Part shown: one piece after another, positions 1 to 9,649 of the stretch
How positions within the stretch are numbered: the first letter of the stretch is position 1
Layout: each line of letters opens with the position of its first letter
NCBI RefSeq assembly: GCF_007993755.1
Contig: NZ_CP042467.1
Coordinates: forward strand, 4,426,001-4,490,000
DNA from: Microvenator marinus
GTDB taxonomy: Bacteria; Myxococcota_A; Bradymonadia; Bradymonadales; Bradymonadaceae
Reading direction: 5' to 3'
DNA length: 64,000 bases
The notes under the pieces: model-generated
Database searches by the model: none
What the model was told of the DNA's origin: nothing
Seen by the model: the letters and a program-made list of their open reading frames with translations, nothing else
Position numbers and translations under genes: made by a program

Positions 1-684
1 ATCCCAGGCAATCCGAATGGTCCGGTGTCCGAGAATGACTTGTTGTTTACCACCACACATCAGGCGCTCGACCGAATTTTCCACGGTGTCTGGCGAAGCG
101 GTCTCCTGCACCAAACCTTCGACCAGGAGCGGTTTGCCGGGTTTGAACTCCCTATTGAGCTGACGGTTGCCGAACTGGGGCTCGTGTTGGGCTCCGAGGT
201 CAACCAGCTCGCCCCTGCTGGAACGCCCTTGGCGCTTCGATTACGCCCGCTTCTACCTCCCGTGGTGGACCTCACTCAGGATTCACGCATTTCCCTCGCG
301 CTCAGTGAAACCATGGTGGATTTGGTCCTGCAGCCTAGCGGTGGTGAGGAGATTGTGGTGGCTTCGATCGCAGCGTTCCTAGAGCTTGATGTGCTTTTGG
401 AACTCGATGGTGTGGAGGTTCTCGTTGGGTTTGAAACCAACGTACGCGCCGATTTGGATTCGGAGGCTGTTGATTTTGATGACCGCGCTATTGAAGGGCT
501 CTTGACGGATATTTTGACCCTTGTGCCCGATGTACTGGCACAGTCGCTGAGGCTTCGGGGTGAGGCTGATGTAGAATGGGTTATCTTGAATAACCCGGGG
601 ATCGAGCTTCATGGGGACGGAGCCTACGTCACCCTCTCCACGGCGATGACTCCCAATCCTGACGGATTCACGTTAGACCTGTAG
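1..684 (+). CDS. C-terminal part of an unrecognised, probably exported protein (5' end outside window)
   Basis: The reading frame is open from the first base of the window, so the GTG at 25 is unlikely to be the true start and the gene is taken as 5'-truncated by the window edge. The visible 220 or so residues are acidic and rich in Leu, Val and Asp, with alternating hydrophobic patterns that suggest beta strands, for example LRLRPLLPPVVDL and LELDVLLELDGVEVLVGFET. It ends in a TAG at 682-684. No catalytic motif, cysteine pair or membrane segment is visible. The next gene, a lipoprotein, starts 26 bases downstream on the same strand, so the two may be co-transcribed. I do not recognise the family. 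Confidence 0.6.
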   Translation: MPGNPNGPVSENDLLFTTTHQALDRIFHGVWRSGLLHQTFDQERFAGFELPIELTVAELGLVLGSEVNQLAPAGTPLALRLRPLLPPVVDLTQDSRISLALSETMVDLVLQPSGGEEIVVASIAAFLELDVLLELDGVEVLVGFETNVRADLDSEAVDFDDRAIEGLLTDILTLVPDVLAQSLRLRGEADVEWVILNNPGIELHGDGAYVTLSTAMTPNPDGFTLDL

Positions 685-710
685 ACGCCATCTTTTTTCT
701 GGGCTCCCGA

Positions 711-1583
711 ATGCGCCAGTCTTGGTCAAAATTTATCTTCGTGTCGTGTGTTCTCGCCGCGTGCTCTGAACCCGTCACCGTTGAATCAACTGATTCCACG
801 CCAGATTTGGGAGTGTCAGACATGGCGGACATGGATCCGGCAGACACTTCCTCAGACATGGACAGCTGTGGCACCAAACTCTTTGGGACGCCGGCTCCGA
901 ACACTGGCTTGAGCTCTGACCAATGTGGTCCGACGTGTGGATGCCCCGGGCTCGAGAAAGTTGGCACGATTCCCACTCCAGAGATGATTGCCAATGTGGG
1001 TTCCTTTGAGTTGAACGCGCCTTTTGAGGAGATTCTCGAAGACCCGTACCAGATGCCAGCGCCCGACCCCGCGCCCGAAGGGACCGTTTGTGCCGCGCTC
1101 ATCGAGGGAACGAGTTACTCCCTCCAAACCTTTTCAAGCACTGAAGTTGCCCTTTCCGACGGCTACATAGTGACCCATTTCGGCGCCTGTGGGGCGTGCT
1201 CACCGCTCCAAGACCTCGCGGTCTATATGGAGAACCCAGACCTGACGACGCCTGTGCGGGAATGTGGATTGAAGTCCATTTCGGATGGCGAAGAGGCAGC
1301 TCGTGAATGCATCCGAGACCTCGGCTTCACCGAGCCCTGCGCGCAAATCTGGTTCTACAACACTCGCCACACGCGCCAGGAATGTCTCGAACCCTGCCTT
1401 CTGAACCTGAACGCGCCTTATCACGAAGAAGATGGATCGTTGAACGAATGTATCCTCTGTGACGAGGTCAAGAGTGGTGATGTGTTTAAGGCAGTGGCAG
1501 GCCGCACCCGCAGAAATACTGGACTTCCATCCGCCCTTTGCCGGCCTTGTCAAGAAGTCTCAGTCTTGGAACATCAGTACTAG
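711..1583 (+). CDS. Cys-rich lipoprotein of unknown function
   Basis: The 290-residue product starts with a short signal peptide ending in a lipobox, VLAAC at about residue 18, so it should be a lipid-anchored envelope protein. The lipobox is followed by an acidic spacer with repeated 'DM' and 'DTSSDMDS' runs, a linker type seen in several lipoproteins of this window. The remaining 230 residues carry about 20 cysteines, for example CGPTCGCPG and CGACSPL, suggesting a disulphide-rich extracytoplasmic fold. No enzymatic motif is visible. Its TAG stop shares the palindrome CTAG (1580-1583) with the stop of the convergent gene. Function unknown. Confidence 0.75.
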   Translation: MRQSWSKFIFVSCVLAACSEPVTVESTDSTPDLGVSDMADMDPADTSSDMDSCGTKLFGTPAPNTGLSSDQCGPTCGCPGLEKVGTIPTPEMIANVGSFELNAPFEEILEDPYQMPAPDPAPEGTVCAALIEGTSYSLQTFSSTEVALSDGYIVTHFGACGACSPLQDLAVYMENPDLTTPVRECGLKSISDGEEAARECIRDLGFTEPCAQIWFYNTRHTRQECLEPCLLNLNAPYHEEDGSLNECILCDEVKSGDVFKAVAGRTRRNTGLPSALCRPCQEVSVLEHQY

Positions 1584-1900
1584 AGCGGTAGGTTCACCGA
1601 GAACACGCGTTTTTGGACTGGACGTCTGACAACCACCACTTCGCGTTGTGGAGCCCTGCGGTGTCTTTGATGAACGCGCTCCCTTTGCATCCTCTTGTGT
1701 CGTTGATGAACTCGCTTCGCGCGCTTCTTCTCAACGTGTTTGACTACGGTGGTTGTTTCAACCACGCGCCCATGTGAATGGGTTGTGGTCGTTGTGGTCA
1801 CGGTCTTCGTCACCGATTTTGGTTTGGCCATCGCGGACCCGGTGCTCATCAAAAGGGCAAGGGCGCTAAAGAAGATGATTGCTGTGATTCTGGACTTCAT
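1580..1900 (-). CDS. Small secreted His/Arg-rich basic protein
   Basis: This 106-residue protein has a classical Sec signal peptide (MKSRITAIIFFSALALLMST... ending near SAMA, about residue 25). The mature part is strongly basic. It holds a run of threonines and valines, then two near-copies of a VHQRHKR/VHQRHRR element separated by MQRER, and finishes with REVVVVRRPVQKR. The composition suggests binding to an anionic surface such as LPS, capsule or nucleic acid, or metal binding through the histidines; that is inference only. It converges on the preceding lipoprotein gene, overlapping it by four bases. I do not recognise a family. Confidence 0.65.
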   Translation of the reverse strand: MKSRITAIIFFSALALLMSTGSAMAKPKSVTKTVTTTTTTHSHGRVVETTTVVKHVEKKRAKRVHQRHKRMQRERVHQRHRRAPQREVVVVRRPVQKRVFSVNLPL

Positions 1901-1961
1901 TGTTCTACTCCGTGTTTTGGGCGGCTCTTTCCGCCTTCAAAGGAGTCAAACGACCAAAGTC

Positions 1962-3944
1962 TTAACCGAATCTGAAGTGAGCTAACTTTTCCAAAACAAT
2001 TTCTTCCAGGAACTCAAAATAGAGGTCGATGTAATTCGAACCATCCTCATTCGGAGTCAGAAGCCACGGATTCATGAGGGTGTGACGAAGCACCAAGAGC
2101 GATTCGTCTCCAGGGGCCGGCGCGTCGAGCCCTAGTAATTTATGGGCCTCGTGGGTTCGAGGGCCATAGTGTTCCTCCACGAGCCTTGTTGACGACACGA
2201 TGAACGACCGGTTCTGAATCGGCCCATCTTGGACCGGTCCAAGCTTCTTCAAGAGCTCCTTTCCAAAGGCGTTGGCGACCTTCAGGTCGCGATTGCCGGT
2301 GGGGTTGAGGGCAAAGCAGGCGATATTCGTATCAGGCTCAAAGGGCATAGCCAGAACCACCTTGTCCGCCATTCGAGCCGCCCATGCTTGGGCGACGTCC
2401 CAAAAATACTCACAGGAATGGATGGAGTTGCCGATGATTTTTCCAAACCCTTTGTGGTTCAGAGGAATGACTCGATGTGTGATATAAGCGCTGGCCACAG
2501 TGGAGCCGGGCTTCGAGCCCTCCATGATATATTGTCCGAGTTTTCGGAAGCGGGAATCATCCGCAGACTCGCCGTCAAAGACGTAGGCGGCATCTTGTCG
2601 GACGAACTCAACGATATCTCGATTCCGAGCGATATACGCGCCTGCGGGGTATGGTATGAACGCGAGTTTATGCGGGTCGATCGTAGCTGAGTCGGTCTTG
2701 GATGTGGCATCAAACGCGTTGTATACCTCGGCGCTCGGAAAGTACTTAAACTCTGCCTTGAGCTCCGCATGTGGCCTGAGCGTGCCATCTTCCGCCTTGA
2801 AGAGGCTTCGAAGGTAGCCACCCCACGCCGCGTCGAGGTGGATCCCGAATTCCTGTCCACGCAAACGGCACGTCTGTCGCGCCGCTACCACGCCGTCTAC
2901 AGGGTCGATGGCGCCAAACTCCGTGGTTCCGAGCACCGGCACCACCAAAAGGACGGTGTCTTTAGCGTCATGAGCGTAATCGAGGAGCTGCTGCAAGGAT
3001 TCGAGCTCCATTCGCATATCCATGTCCACCGCGATCATGTCTAAGTTGGAGGTACCGAGACCCATGAGTTTCATGGCTTTTTCCCATGAATAGTGGGCGC
3101 TCGCAGGAACCATAACTCTAAGGCGACCGAGCTCTGGATGGCGTCTTTGAAACTCGGTAAGTCCAAGGGTTTCGTATCGTTGAGCGTCAACGAGATCCGC
3201 CCAATTTTGGATGCCCAATTCTTGAGCGCTCTTGTGGGCAGCCGCGCGAATGTCGAGGGCTTCTTCGACGCTCATATTTGCAAGCCGGCGCGGGGAGATG
3301 TCTCGGATGAGCTGGCCCTCCCATTTGAGATCGGCGTCTAGCTCACGGGCAGCTTCGCCAAGCGCCACGGGGAAAAGTCTTGCCGCCATCAGGTTCTTGA
3401 GTCCTTCGTAGTTGGCGATGGTGCCGCCCGATGTCATATGGCCAAACGCCTTGATGGGCCCGGAGAGGCTGTAGCCCAGCATTTCGGCTAGCTGTTCTCC
3501 GACTTCGAGCTCCTTTTCGATGGTGGCTGGGCTCGCGTCTTCGCTCACATGGTTGGGGTTGTAAAGAAGCGTCGCGATACGTGCGACCACACCTGGGATG
3601 AGCAAGTCGCTCGCCATGTGTCCAATATAGCGAGGGCTAAAAAAGGGAATCGCCGCCTTGAGGTCCGCGCTCAGACGGTACATCTCGGACTTCAGCAAGG
3701 CCACGAACTCCTGATACTCTGGCGTGAATTGAGCTGCGGTCGGGATGGGCGGCTGGGACTCCGGATGAAAGTTGCGGCGCCAGTACATGTGATCGCGCAT
3801 CGCCTCGTTGACAAGGTCCTCAACAAGTTGGTGGTTTTCACCGTATGCGCCTAGAAACCAGGGATAAAAATCTTTCATAAGTGTATTTGCGTAGAGGAGG
3901 GCTTTGTCCTCTTCAGTTGAGTAGTGGGAAAGCGAGTATTTCAA
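1962..3944 (-). CDS. PLP-dependent group II decarboxylase, tyrosine-decarboxylase-like
   Basis: This 660-residue enzyme should remove the carboxyl group of an amino acid to give an amine. Visible motifs are the PLP-stacking His in SAHYSWEKA (H284), the PLP-nitrogen Asp in HLDAAWGG (D371) and the Schiff-base lysine in TIDPHKL (K426). The N-terminal stretch around residues 30-65 (GENHQL...WRRNFHPE) and the overall length match bacterial tyrosine decarboxylases (about 620 residues) better than the 460-residue GadB type, so Tyr or another aromatic amino acid is the best guess. The upstream-most start is a TTG at 3944 without a clear Shine-Dalgarno; an ATG at 3878 is an alternative but would trim residues that look homologous. 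No amine antiporter gene is adjacent. It is transcribed divergently from the RND operon. Confidence 0.85.
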   Translation of the reverse strand: MKYSLSHYSTEEDKALLYANTLMKDFYPWFLGAYGENHQLVEDLVNEAMRDHMYWRRNFHPESQPPIPTAAQFTPEYQEFVALLKSEMYRLSADLKAAIPFFSPRYIGHMASDLLIPGVVARIATLLYNPNHVSEDASPATIEKELEVGEQLAEMLGYSLSGPIKAFGHMTSGGTIANYEGLKNLMAARLFPVALGEAARELDADLKWEGQLIRDISPRRLANMSVEEALDIRAAAHKSAQELGIQNWADLVDAQRYETLGLTEFQRRHPELGRLRVMVPASAHYSWEKAMKLMGLGTSNLDMIAVDMDMRMELESLQQLLDYAHDAKDTVLLVVPVLGTTEFGAIDPVDGVVAARQTCRLRGQEFGIHLDAAWGGYLRSLFKAEDGTLRPHAELKAEFKYFPSAEVYNAFDATSKTDSATIDPHKLAFIPYPAGAYIARNRDIVEFVRQDAAYVFDGESADDSRFRKLGQYIMEGSKPGSTVASAYITHRVIPLNHKGFGKIIGNSIHSCEYFWDVAQAWAARMADKVVLAMPFEPDTNIACFALNPTGNRDLKVANAFGKELLKKLGPVQDGPIQNRSFIVSSTRLVEEHYGPRTHEAHKLLGLDAPAPGDESLLVLRHTLMNPWLLTPNEDGSNYIDLYFEFLEEIVLEKLAHFRFG

Positions 3945-4127
3945 ATCTTAGAACAACTGACCTGATCGGAATTTCCCCCAAATTAATCAGAGCAATTATC
4001 GTTCCTAGATCCCATAGCCCGCATGTTAGGGGGAACGCGACCCGGCCAAGGTTTCCATGAGCAAGAAATTGCACCTTCAGGAATATTATCCGCATCTTTT
4101 TCGCTACAGGGGACCCTTTGGAATTTT

Positions 4128-5201
4128 ATGAAAAACTACATCCTACCCATTGCACTACTCGCCGTCTTTTCTCTTGGTGCGTGTTCTTCGACTGAAGAAG
4201 AAGCTGCACCGAAAGGCAAAGGACCTTCAGCAGCCAAGGTGACCACGGTCCCCATTGAGCGAGATTCACTCTTTGAAGAGCGTCGCTTCATGGGAGATGT
4301 CACCAATGCTGAATCCACCGTTCTAGCCGCCGGAGGCTCTGGCGAGGTGATCCGAGTGACGGTGGCCGAAGGTGATCAGGTCAAACGTGGACAAGTGCTC
4401 GCGCAGCTCGATGATTCAATCCTGCGTGCGAGACTCGCTGAGCTCCAAGCCGGGCTCTCACAATCGGATGCTCAGCTAGAGCAAGCGATTCGCGACGCCG
4501 ACCGACTCAAAAACCTAAGCGGTCAAGGGTATTTCCCTTCTGCCGAAGTCGAGCAGGTCACTACTCGAAAAACGACGCTAGAGGCCGCCAAGCAAGGCCA
4601 AGACGCTGGGATTAGGCGTCTGCGCGAAGAAATCGCACAGATGCGCATCACTGCGCCCTTTGATGGAGTGGTCTCCAAGAGGCATATCGCTCCCGGGCAA
4701 TGGCTTAGTGTGGGGCAACCGGCCATTGAGCTCGCGTCTGAGGGCGTGCAGGAGGTCCATGTTCGCGTGCCTGGAACACTTCTGGACGTGCTCAGTGAGA
4801 CCACAGAAGTCGTTGTTTCCCGCGGCGAGTACGAAGTCAAAGGAAGTATTGCGGGAGTAGCTGGGGCTGTAGATGTGCGCTCCAGAACGGCACTCCTGCG
4901 CGTGGTCCCCGAAGCGGCCCCTGAGTGGCTTCGAGAGGGCCTTGCCGTAGACGCTCTTCTGCGAATTGAGCGGGTGAACGAGGGCGTGGTCGTGCCCATT
5001 GATGCCGTTGTTTACTCGGTTTCTGGTGCACGTGTGTTTCTGGAGAAAGAGGGTAAGGCCGAACCGGTTGATGTGACCGTCGTCGCTCAAAACTCCGACG
5101 AAGTCTTGGTGTCTTCCGAGCGACTCGAAGTCGGCCAGAAGGTTGTCACTCGTGGCAATGAGCGCCTCCGACCCGGACAAGATTTGCAGGTGATGCAATG
5201 A
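4128..5201 (+). CDS. RND efflux periplasmic adaptor (membrane fusion) lipoprotein
   Basis: Taking the ATG at 4128 gives a 357-residue lipoprotein (MKNYILPIALLAVFSLGAC, lipobox SLGAC); the longer frame from 4023 would bury this signal. After it come the usual membrane-fusion elements: a barrel-sandwich half (VIRVTVAEGDQVKRGQVLAQLD), a helical hairpin with heptads (about residues 100-165), the second lipoyl half (ITAPFDGVVSKRHIAPGQWLSVGQP) and beta-barrel and membrane-proximal parts ending LRPGQDLQVMQ. In this family the adaptor links the inner-membrane RND pump to an outer-membrane channel. Its stop overlaps the start of the pump gene (ATGA, 5198-5201), so the two are translationally coupled. 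No outer-membrane factor gene is in the window. Confidence 0.9.
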   Translation: MKNYILPIALLAVFSLGACSSTEEEAAPKGKGPSAAKVTTVPIERDSLFEERRFMGDVTNAESTVLAAGGSGEVIRVTVAEGDQVKRGQVLAQLDDSILRARLAELQAGLSQSDAQLEQAIRDADRLKNLSGQGYFPSAEVEQVTTRKTTLEAAKQGQDAGIRRLREEIAQMRITAPFDGVVSKRHIAPGQWLSVGQPAIELASEGVQEVHVRVPGTLLDVLSETTEVVVSRGEYEVKGSIAGVAGAVDVRSRTALLRVVPEAAPEWLREGLAVDALLRIERVNEGVVVPIDAVVYSVSGARVFLEKEGKAEPVDVTVVAQNSDEVLVSSERLEVGQKVVTRGNERLRPGQDLQVMQ

Positions 5202-8200
5202 GCTTTAATCCCGAGTCCGGAATCCTCTCGAAAGCCATTTCACGCCCGGTGAGCGTGGTATCCACTATGATTCTGGTGCTCTTCTTTGGAGGACTCGCCG
5301 TATTTCAACTTCCAATCCAGCTCACACCAGATATCGCGCGCCCCACGATCAACGTGGCCACGGTCTGGCCCGGCGCGTCTCCCGTAGAGGTCGAGAGCGA
5401 AATCCTTGAGCAGCAAGAAGATGTGCTCAAACGGGTGACAGGACTGCTAGAGATGGAGTCTACGGCGCGTCTCGGCCGCGGCGAGATTTCGCTCGAATTC
5501 GAGGTTGGAACCGATATTGACCAGGCCCTCGTACGCGTCTCAAATCAGCTCTCACAGGTTCCGTCCTACCCGGAGAATGTGGATCAACCCATCATCTCCA
5601 GCGCGAACTCTACCGGCCCACCGCTAGCCGTGATTATTGTGCGCTCGAATCATCCGTCGGTCTCAACTCAACCTTATAGAACGTGGGTGGAAGAGGTCAT
5701 CGTGCCTGAGATTGAGCGCGTACCAGGTATTGCGAGCGTTCGACTCAGAGGCGGCGCACCCACCGAGGTGCAAGTTGACTTTGATGTAGACGCGCTCGCG
5801 GCGCGCGGAATCACGGTCAACCAACTCGCTCAGCGCGTGCGTGCCGAGCTCGCCGACGTATCTGCCGGTGATTTTAATGTTGGAAAACGCCGCGTGATTG
5901 TTCGCTCCAAGTTCAAACCTGGCGAGGCTACCGAGCTAGAGAAGATTGTGATTGCTTCTACCGCTGACGGGGTTCCCGTAAGGCTCTCGGACGTGGCCAC
6001 CGTCAAGGTCGGCCCCGGCAAAATGCAGGATATCGCCATCGCCGATGGTGATGAGGCTATTGCGATCCTCCCGCAGCGTGAGGCTGGCTACAATGTGCTT
6101 GAGGTCACTGAACAATTGAGAGATGTGGTGATCAATCTCAATGACACTCGTTTTGAGCCCGAGGGGCTTAGAATTGACGTGGTTGACGACCAGGTTTCAT
6201 ACATTCGAGGCGCGATCGGTGTGGTTCAGGAAAACCTCATCGTCGGGGCTATTCTCGCGATCATCGTGCTGCTGATTTTCCTGCGCCGTTTTACGGCGGC
6301 CACCATCATCAGTCTTGCGATTCCTGTGTCTGTCTTGGGTACTGCCATAGGCATGGCAGCACTCGGCCGAACCATCAACGTCGTGAGCCTCGCCGGTATG
6401 ACCTTCGCTATCGGTATGGTGATCGATAACTCCATCGTGGCACTTGAGAACATCGACTCGTGGAGTAAAAAAGTCTCGGATTCACGCGAGGCGGCGTGGA
6501 AAGGCATCAAAGAGGTGGCGGGGGCCCTGCTCGCCAGTACGGCCACGACCGCAGCGGTCTTCATCCCTATCATCTTGTGGCAAGGCGAAGTCGGCGAGAT
6601 TCTACGCGACCTCGCTTACGCCATTGCGCTCTCTGTGACGATCTCGTTTGGCGTCTCTATCCTCATCATTCCGAGTCTTGCGGGCGTGTTGCTTAGGTCG
6701 TCTAAGAATGACCAACTCCCATTGCAAAGGCTTGCCGGTTGGGGCGAAGTAGTGCGCCAGTCGGTTGGTCGGGTTTCGAGTTGGCTCTCTCGAAAGTCGT
6801 GGCGCGCGGGCCTTGTCACGGGAATCGCCGTGGTGATGTCGGTTGGAGTAGCGTTTACGCTGCTTCCGAAAATGGAATACCTGCCTACCGGCAACAGGAA
6901 TCTGATCTTTGGGATTATCTTGCCGCCGCCAGGCTACTCTGTGGAAGAGTCGTACGAGACTGGGTTCAAGAACCAGCAGACCATGATGAAACACACGGGT
7001 GAAGAAGATGTGGACGGCGTGCCAGCTATCCGGCGTTCTTTCTTCGTGGGAGACCCGTCGCAGTTCCTTGCGGGCGCAGCAACGCAAGACGAAAACCGTG
7101 TTGTTGAGCTGAGGGACTTCATGCAGAACCTGCACTCACAGATCCCGGGTGTCATCAACTTCGCGAGCCAGGCAGCGCTCTTTGCATCGGGTATCGGCGA
7201 AGGCCGTGCGGTAGAGATCGAACTCTCCGGGCCTGATTTGGCAGCACTCGTGGGGCTTGGACGCCGACTCATGGGAGAGGTGCAAAAGGCAGTTCCCGGT
7301 GCACGCGTGAGACCCGTTCCACTCTTGGACGAAGGGGCTCAGGAGATTCACGTCAAGCCGAGGCGTGACGAGGTGGCTGAGCTTGGTGTGACCTCGGCCG
7401 ACTTGAGCTTTCTCGCCGATGTCTACATCGACGGCCGAAAGATTGGTGAATGGGGAAGAGAGGGGGAGCGCAAAGTCGATGTGAAGTTGCGCTCGCAAGC
7501 AGAGAACAACGCTACAGACTCTCTCAGAATGCTCCAGGATGCGCCTGTCGCGACGGCCACAGGCGAGACGGTTCCTTTCGGCGTGCTGGCGAGGATGGAG
7601 ACGACGATCGGGCCCACGGTGATTCAGCGCGTGGAGCGCCGGCGTGCCGTTATTCTGCAGGTGACCCCACCGGACGATATGCCGTTCGAGACTGCAATTG
7701 AAGCAGTTCAAACCCAGATCGTTGAGCCGCTACTGGTGTCCGAAGATTTGCCGCCCGGCGTCAACGTGCAACTCTCAGGCACGGCCGGAAAACTCAAGGA
7801 TGCCCAGCAACAATTCGGTTGGGTTCTTCTCTTCGCGTTGGTGATTTCGTTCCTACTTTTAGCCGCACTTTTTGAGGACTTCCTGGCGCCGGTCGTGGTG
7901 CTTGTGACCATTCCCTTGGCCGCAGCCGGTGGCGTCTTGGGGCTGATTTTCATCGACTGGGCAGTGACTGAACAGCCGCTCGATATCATGACCGCCGTCG
8001 GCTTCTTGATCCTCATAGGCGTGGTGGTCAATAACGCGATTCTGATTGTGGACGGCGCGATTGCGCGCCTTAGAGAGGGGGCTGAACTCGACGATGCCGT
8101 GTCCGAGGCCGTCATCAACCGCGTGCGCCCAATCTTCATGAGCACGCTCACCTCCCTTGCGGGTCTGCTACCTATGACCCTCGCGACCGGTGCGGGATCG

Positions 8201-8350
8201 GAGCTCTATCGCGGAGTTGGTGCCGTTCTCCTTGGCGGACTCCTTCTCTCCACATTTATGTCTCTCTTTGTTGTCCCGTGTCTCTTCTCGCTCATCTGGA
8301 GAATTCGGACGACGGCGTTGAGGGTCAAAGAGTTGGCGGCCGCCGAGTAG
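5198..8350 (+). CDS. RND efflux pump permease (AcrB/HAE1 superfamily)
   Basis: At 1050 residues this has the full RND length: an N-terminal transmembrane helix (residues 18-38), a first periplasmic loop, a block of helices from about 340, a second periplasmic loop (about 565-870) and a C-terminal helix block. By family knowledge it works as a proton-driven trimer exporting hydrophobic compounds or metals through the adaptor encoded upstream. The helix-4 motif reads GMVIDNSIVALEN, keeping the first proton-relay Asp (D410) but with Asn at the second position (N411), and helix 10 reads VVNNAILIVD, with Asn945 where AcrB has Lys940. This points to a divergent RND subgroup rather than a classical AcrB; substrate unknown. 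Coupled to the adaptor by an ATGA overlap. Confidence 0.93.
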   Translation: MSFNPESGILSKAISRPVSVVSTMILVLFFGGLAVFQLPIQLTPDIARPTINVATVWPGASPVEVESEILEQQEDVLKRVTGLLEMESTARLGRGEISLEFEVGTDIDQALVRVSNQLSQVPSYPENVDQPIISSANSTGPPLAVIIVRSNHPSVSTQPYRTWVEEVIVPEIERVPGIASVRLRGGAPTEVQVDFDVDALAARGITVNQLAQRVRAELADVSAGDFNVGKRRVIVRSKFKPGEATELEKIVIASTADGVPVRLSDVATVKVGPGKMQDIAIADGDEAIAILPQREAGYNVLEVTEQLRDVVINLNDTRFEPEGLRIDVVDDQVSYIRGAIGVVQENLIVGAILAIIVLLIFLRRFTAATIISLAIPVSVLGTAIGMAALGRTINVVSLAGMTFAIGMVIDNSIVALENIDSWSKKVSDSREAAWKGIKEVAGALLASTATTAAVFIPIILWQGEVGEILRDLAYAIALSVTISFGVSILIIPSLAGVLLRSSKNDQLPLQRLAGWGEVVRQSVGRVSSWLSRKSWRAGLVTGIAVVMSVGVAFTLLPKMEYLPTGNRNLIFGIILPPPGYSVEESYETGFKNQQTMMKHTGEEDVDGVPAIRRSFFVGDPSQFLAGAATQDENRVVELRDFMQNLHSQIPGVINFASQAALFASGIGEGRAVEIELSGPDLAALVGLGRRLMGEVQKAVPGARVRPVPLLDEGAQEIHVKPRRDEVAELGVTSADLSFLADVYIDGRKIGEWGREGERKVDVKLRSQAENNATDSLRMLQDAPVATATGETVPFGVLARMETTIGPTVIQRVERRRAVILQVTPPDDMPFETAIEAVQTQIVEPLLVSEDLPPGVNVQLSGTAGKLKDAQQQFGWVLLFALVISFLLLAALFEDFLAPVVVLVTIPLAAAGGVLGLIFIDWAVTEQPLDIMTAVGFLILIGVVVNNAILIVDGAIARLREGAELDDAVSEAVINRVRPIFMSTLTSLAGLLPMTLATGAGSELYRGVGAVLLGGLLLSTFMSLFVVPCLFSLIWRIRTTALRVKELAAAE

Positions 8351-8433
8351 TGCCTCTGTGATTCATTGGTTTTTTGGGTTGAACTCAACTACACTTGTGA
8401 GAGTCCTCTTCAACTGGCAAAGCAGGCAAAACC

Positions 8434-9126
8434 ATGATTCTTAACGCCCGAACGCTCGCTCCAGCACTTTTGACCACAAGCCTCGTTGGTGTGGCTCTGT
8501 TCGGTGCGTTAGAGAAACACCCAGGCCTAAAGGACGACGCCCTCAAAGAGGCCCTGCGCGCTGAGCGCCAGCATCAGCGGCTCGATCCAATCCGGGCCCG
8601 AGTAGCTCTCTATCTCAAAGTCGATAACGAAGACGGTTGGGTTTACGACCGCTACACGAAGACCAAAATCAAGGCAGGGAAGCCCCCGCTTCCCACGGAA
8701 ATGTGGGTCGAGCAGACATGGCCAAGGCTACAAACGCCTCATCCTGACGCAAAGACCGACTTGCACCAACTCTTCCCAGTCGCGCCAAAAGCTAATGTCA
8801 CAAGAGCCACATTCCCGTTCTGTGATGTGAAGTTTCCAGTGTGGTCTGAAGGGGGCTCGCGACTCGGAATTGGCAGCGGACGCAAAGTATGTTTTGAGCC
8901 GCCAGATGACCACAAAGGCGACGCCGCCCGAGCCATGTTCTACATATCCGTCATGTACAACGCCCCCATTGAGACCGAACAGGAAAAGGTACTCAGGGAT
9001 TGGTCTCAAAGAGACCGCCCCGATGCGCGTGAGAAACGCCGCAACGACCGTGTGGAAAAGGCACAGAAGTCGAGGAATCCATTTATTGACGACCCTTCAA
9101 TGGTCAAACGAATCTCGAACTTCTGA
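8434..9126 (+). CDS. Hypothetical protein with N-terminal membrane anchor or signal
   Basis: The 230-residue product begins with one hydrophobic segment (LAPALLTTSLVGVALFGAL, about residues 8-26), probably an uncleaved anchor or signal peptide. The rest is soluble, charged and carries a low-complexity basic end (RPDAREKRRNDRVEKAQKSRN). A central stretch with two cysteines (FPFCDVKFPVWSEGG and GRKVCFEPPDDH, about residues 128-155) looks like the folded core. The start ATG follows GCAGG at a suitable distance. It lies 83 bases after the RND pump, so read-through is possible. I see no known family motif. Confidence 0.65.
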   Translation: MILNARTLAPALLTTSLVGVALFGALEKHPGLKDDALKEALRAERQHQRLDPIRARVALYLKVDNEDGWVYDRYTKTKIKAGKPPLPTEMWVEQTWPRLQTPHPDAKTDLHQLFPVAPKANVTRATFPFCDVKFPVWSEGGSRLGIGSGRKVCFEPPDDHKGDAARAMFYISVMYNAPIETEQEKVLRDWSQRDRPDAREKRRNDRVEKAQKSRNPFIDDPSMVKRISNF

Positions 9127-9127
9127 A

Positions 9128-9649
9128 CTACCATACCAACTTCGCACTTACTCCGCTGGGGCCAACCGCAACTTCGACGTCCGAGACCAAGTCGTAGCCG
9201 ATGATTCCGCCAGCTACGGAGCCGCTGAAGGCGCCCGCAAATGAGAGTGGAATCATCAGTGCTTGGGGACCGTCCTCCCAGGTGCTCCACATGACCCGCA
9301 TCGCCATGACCGAAACCGCGAAGCCAGCCATTGAACCAGTCAGGGTGCCCGCGAAGTTGGGTGCTAAACCACAATTCTCGGCGGCCAACGAAGGGCCCAC
9401 CAACATCAATGCCCCTCCGACGCTAACAGTCGCAGCTCCCACCCCTACACCCATGATCAGGTTTTCTCCGCTCGGATTTGCAAAAAGGGCGGCCGTTAAG
9501 GCGCCTCCTACGAGTGTGGTGCCTCCAACCACGGCGGTTGTGTACTTGAACTGATGGTATCCAAGTTCATCGTCACATGCTGCTGAAGCGTCGAGTGAGA
9601 AGGTTAGGGAAGCGATAAGGGCGATAAACATTGAAATTAAAGTTCTCAT
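9128..9649 (-). CDS. Secreted Gly/Ala-rich protein of unknown function
   Basis: The start at 9649 is preferred because it gives a clean signal peptide (MRTLISMFIALIASLTFSLDASAA); the longer frame from 9721 adds 24 residues that hide it. The mature part of about 150 residues has four long Gly/Ala/Val-rich hydrophobic stretches (for example AVVGGTTLVGGALTAALFA and FAGAFSGSVAGGIIGYDL), like glycine-zipper segments, and ends with alternating residues closing in Trp (EVAVGPSGVSAKLVW). That end resembles an outer-membrane beta signal, but this is inference. Its stop is one base from the convergent stop of the upstream gene. The protein at 60285-60794 has a similar plan. Confidence 0.65.
   Translation of the reverse strand: MRTLISMFIALIASLTFSLDASAACDDELGYHQFKYTTAVVGGTTLVGGALTAALFANPSGENLIMGVGVGAATVSVGGALMLVGPSLAAENCGLAPNFAGTLTGSMAGFAVSVMAMRVMWSTWEDGPQALMIPLSFAGAFSGSVAGGIIGYDLVSDVEVAVGPSGVSAKLVW

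Noticed and set aside
4023-4127. Longer N-terminus for the RND adaptor
   Set aside because: It would place 35 residues before a clear lipoprotein signal peptide.
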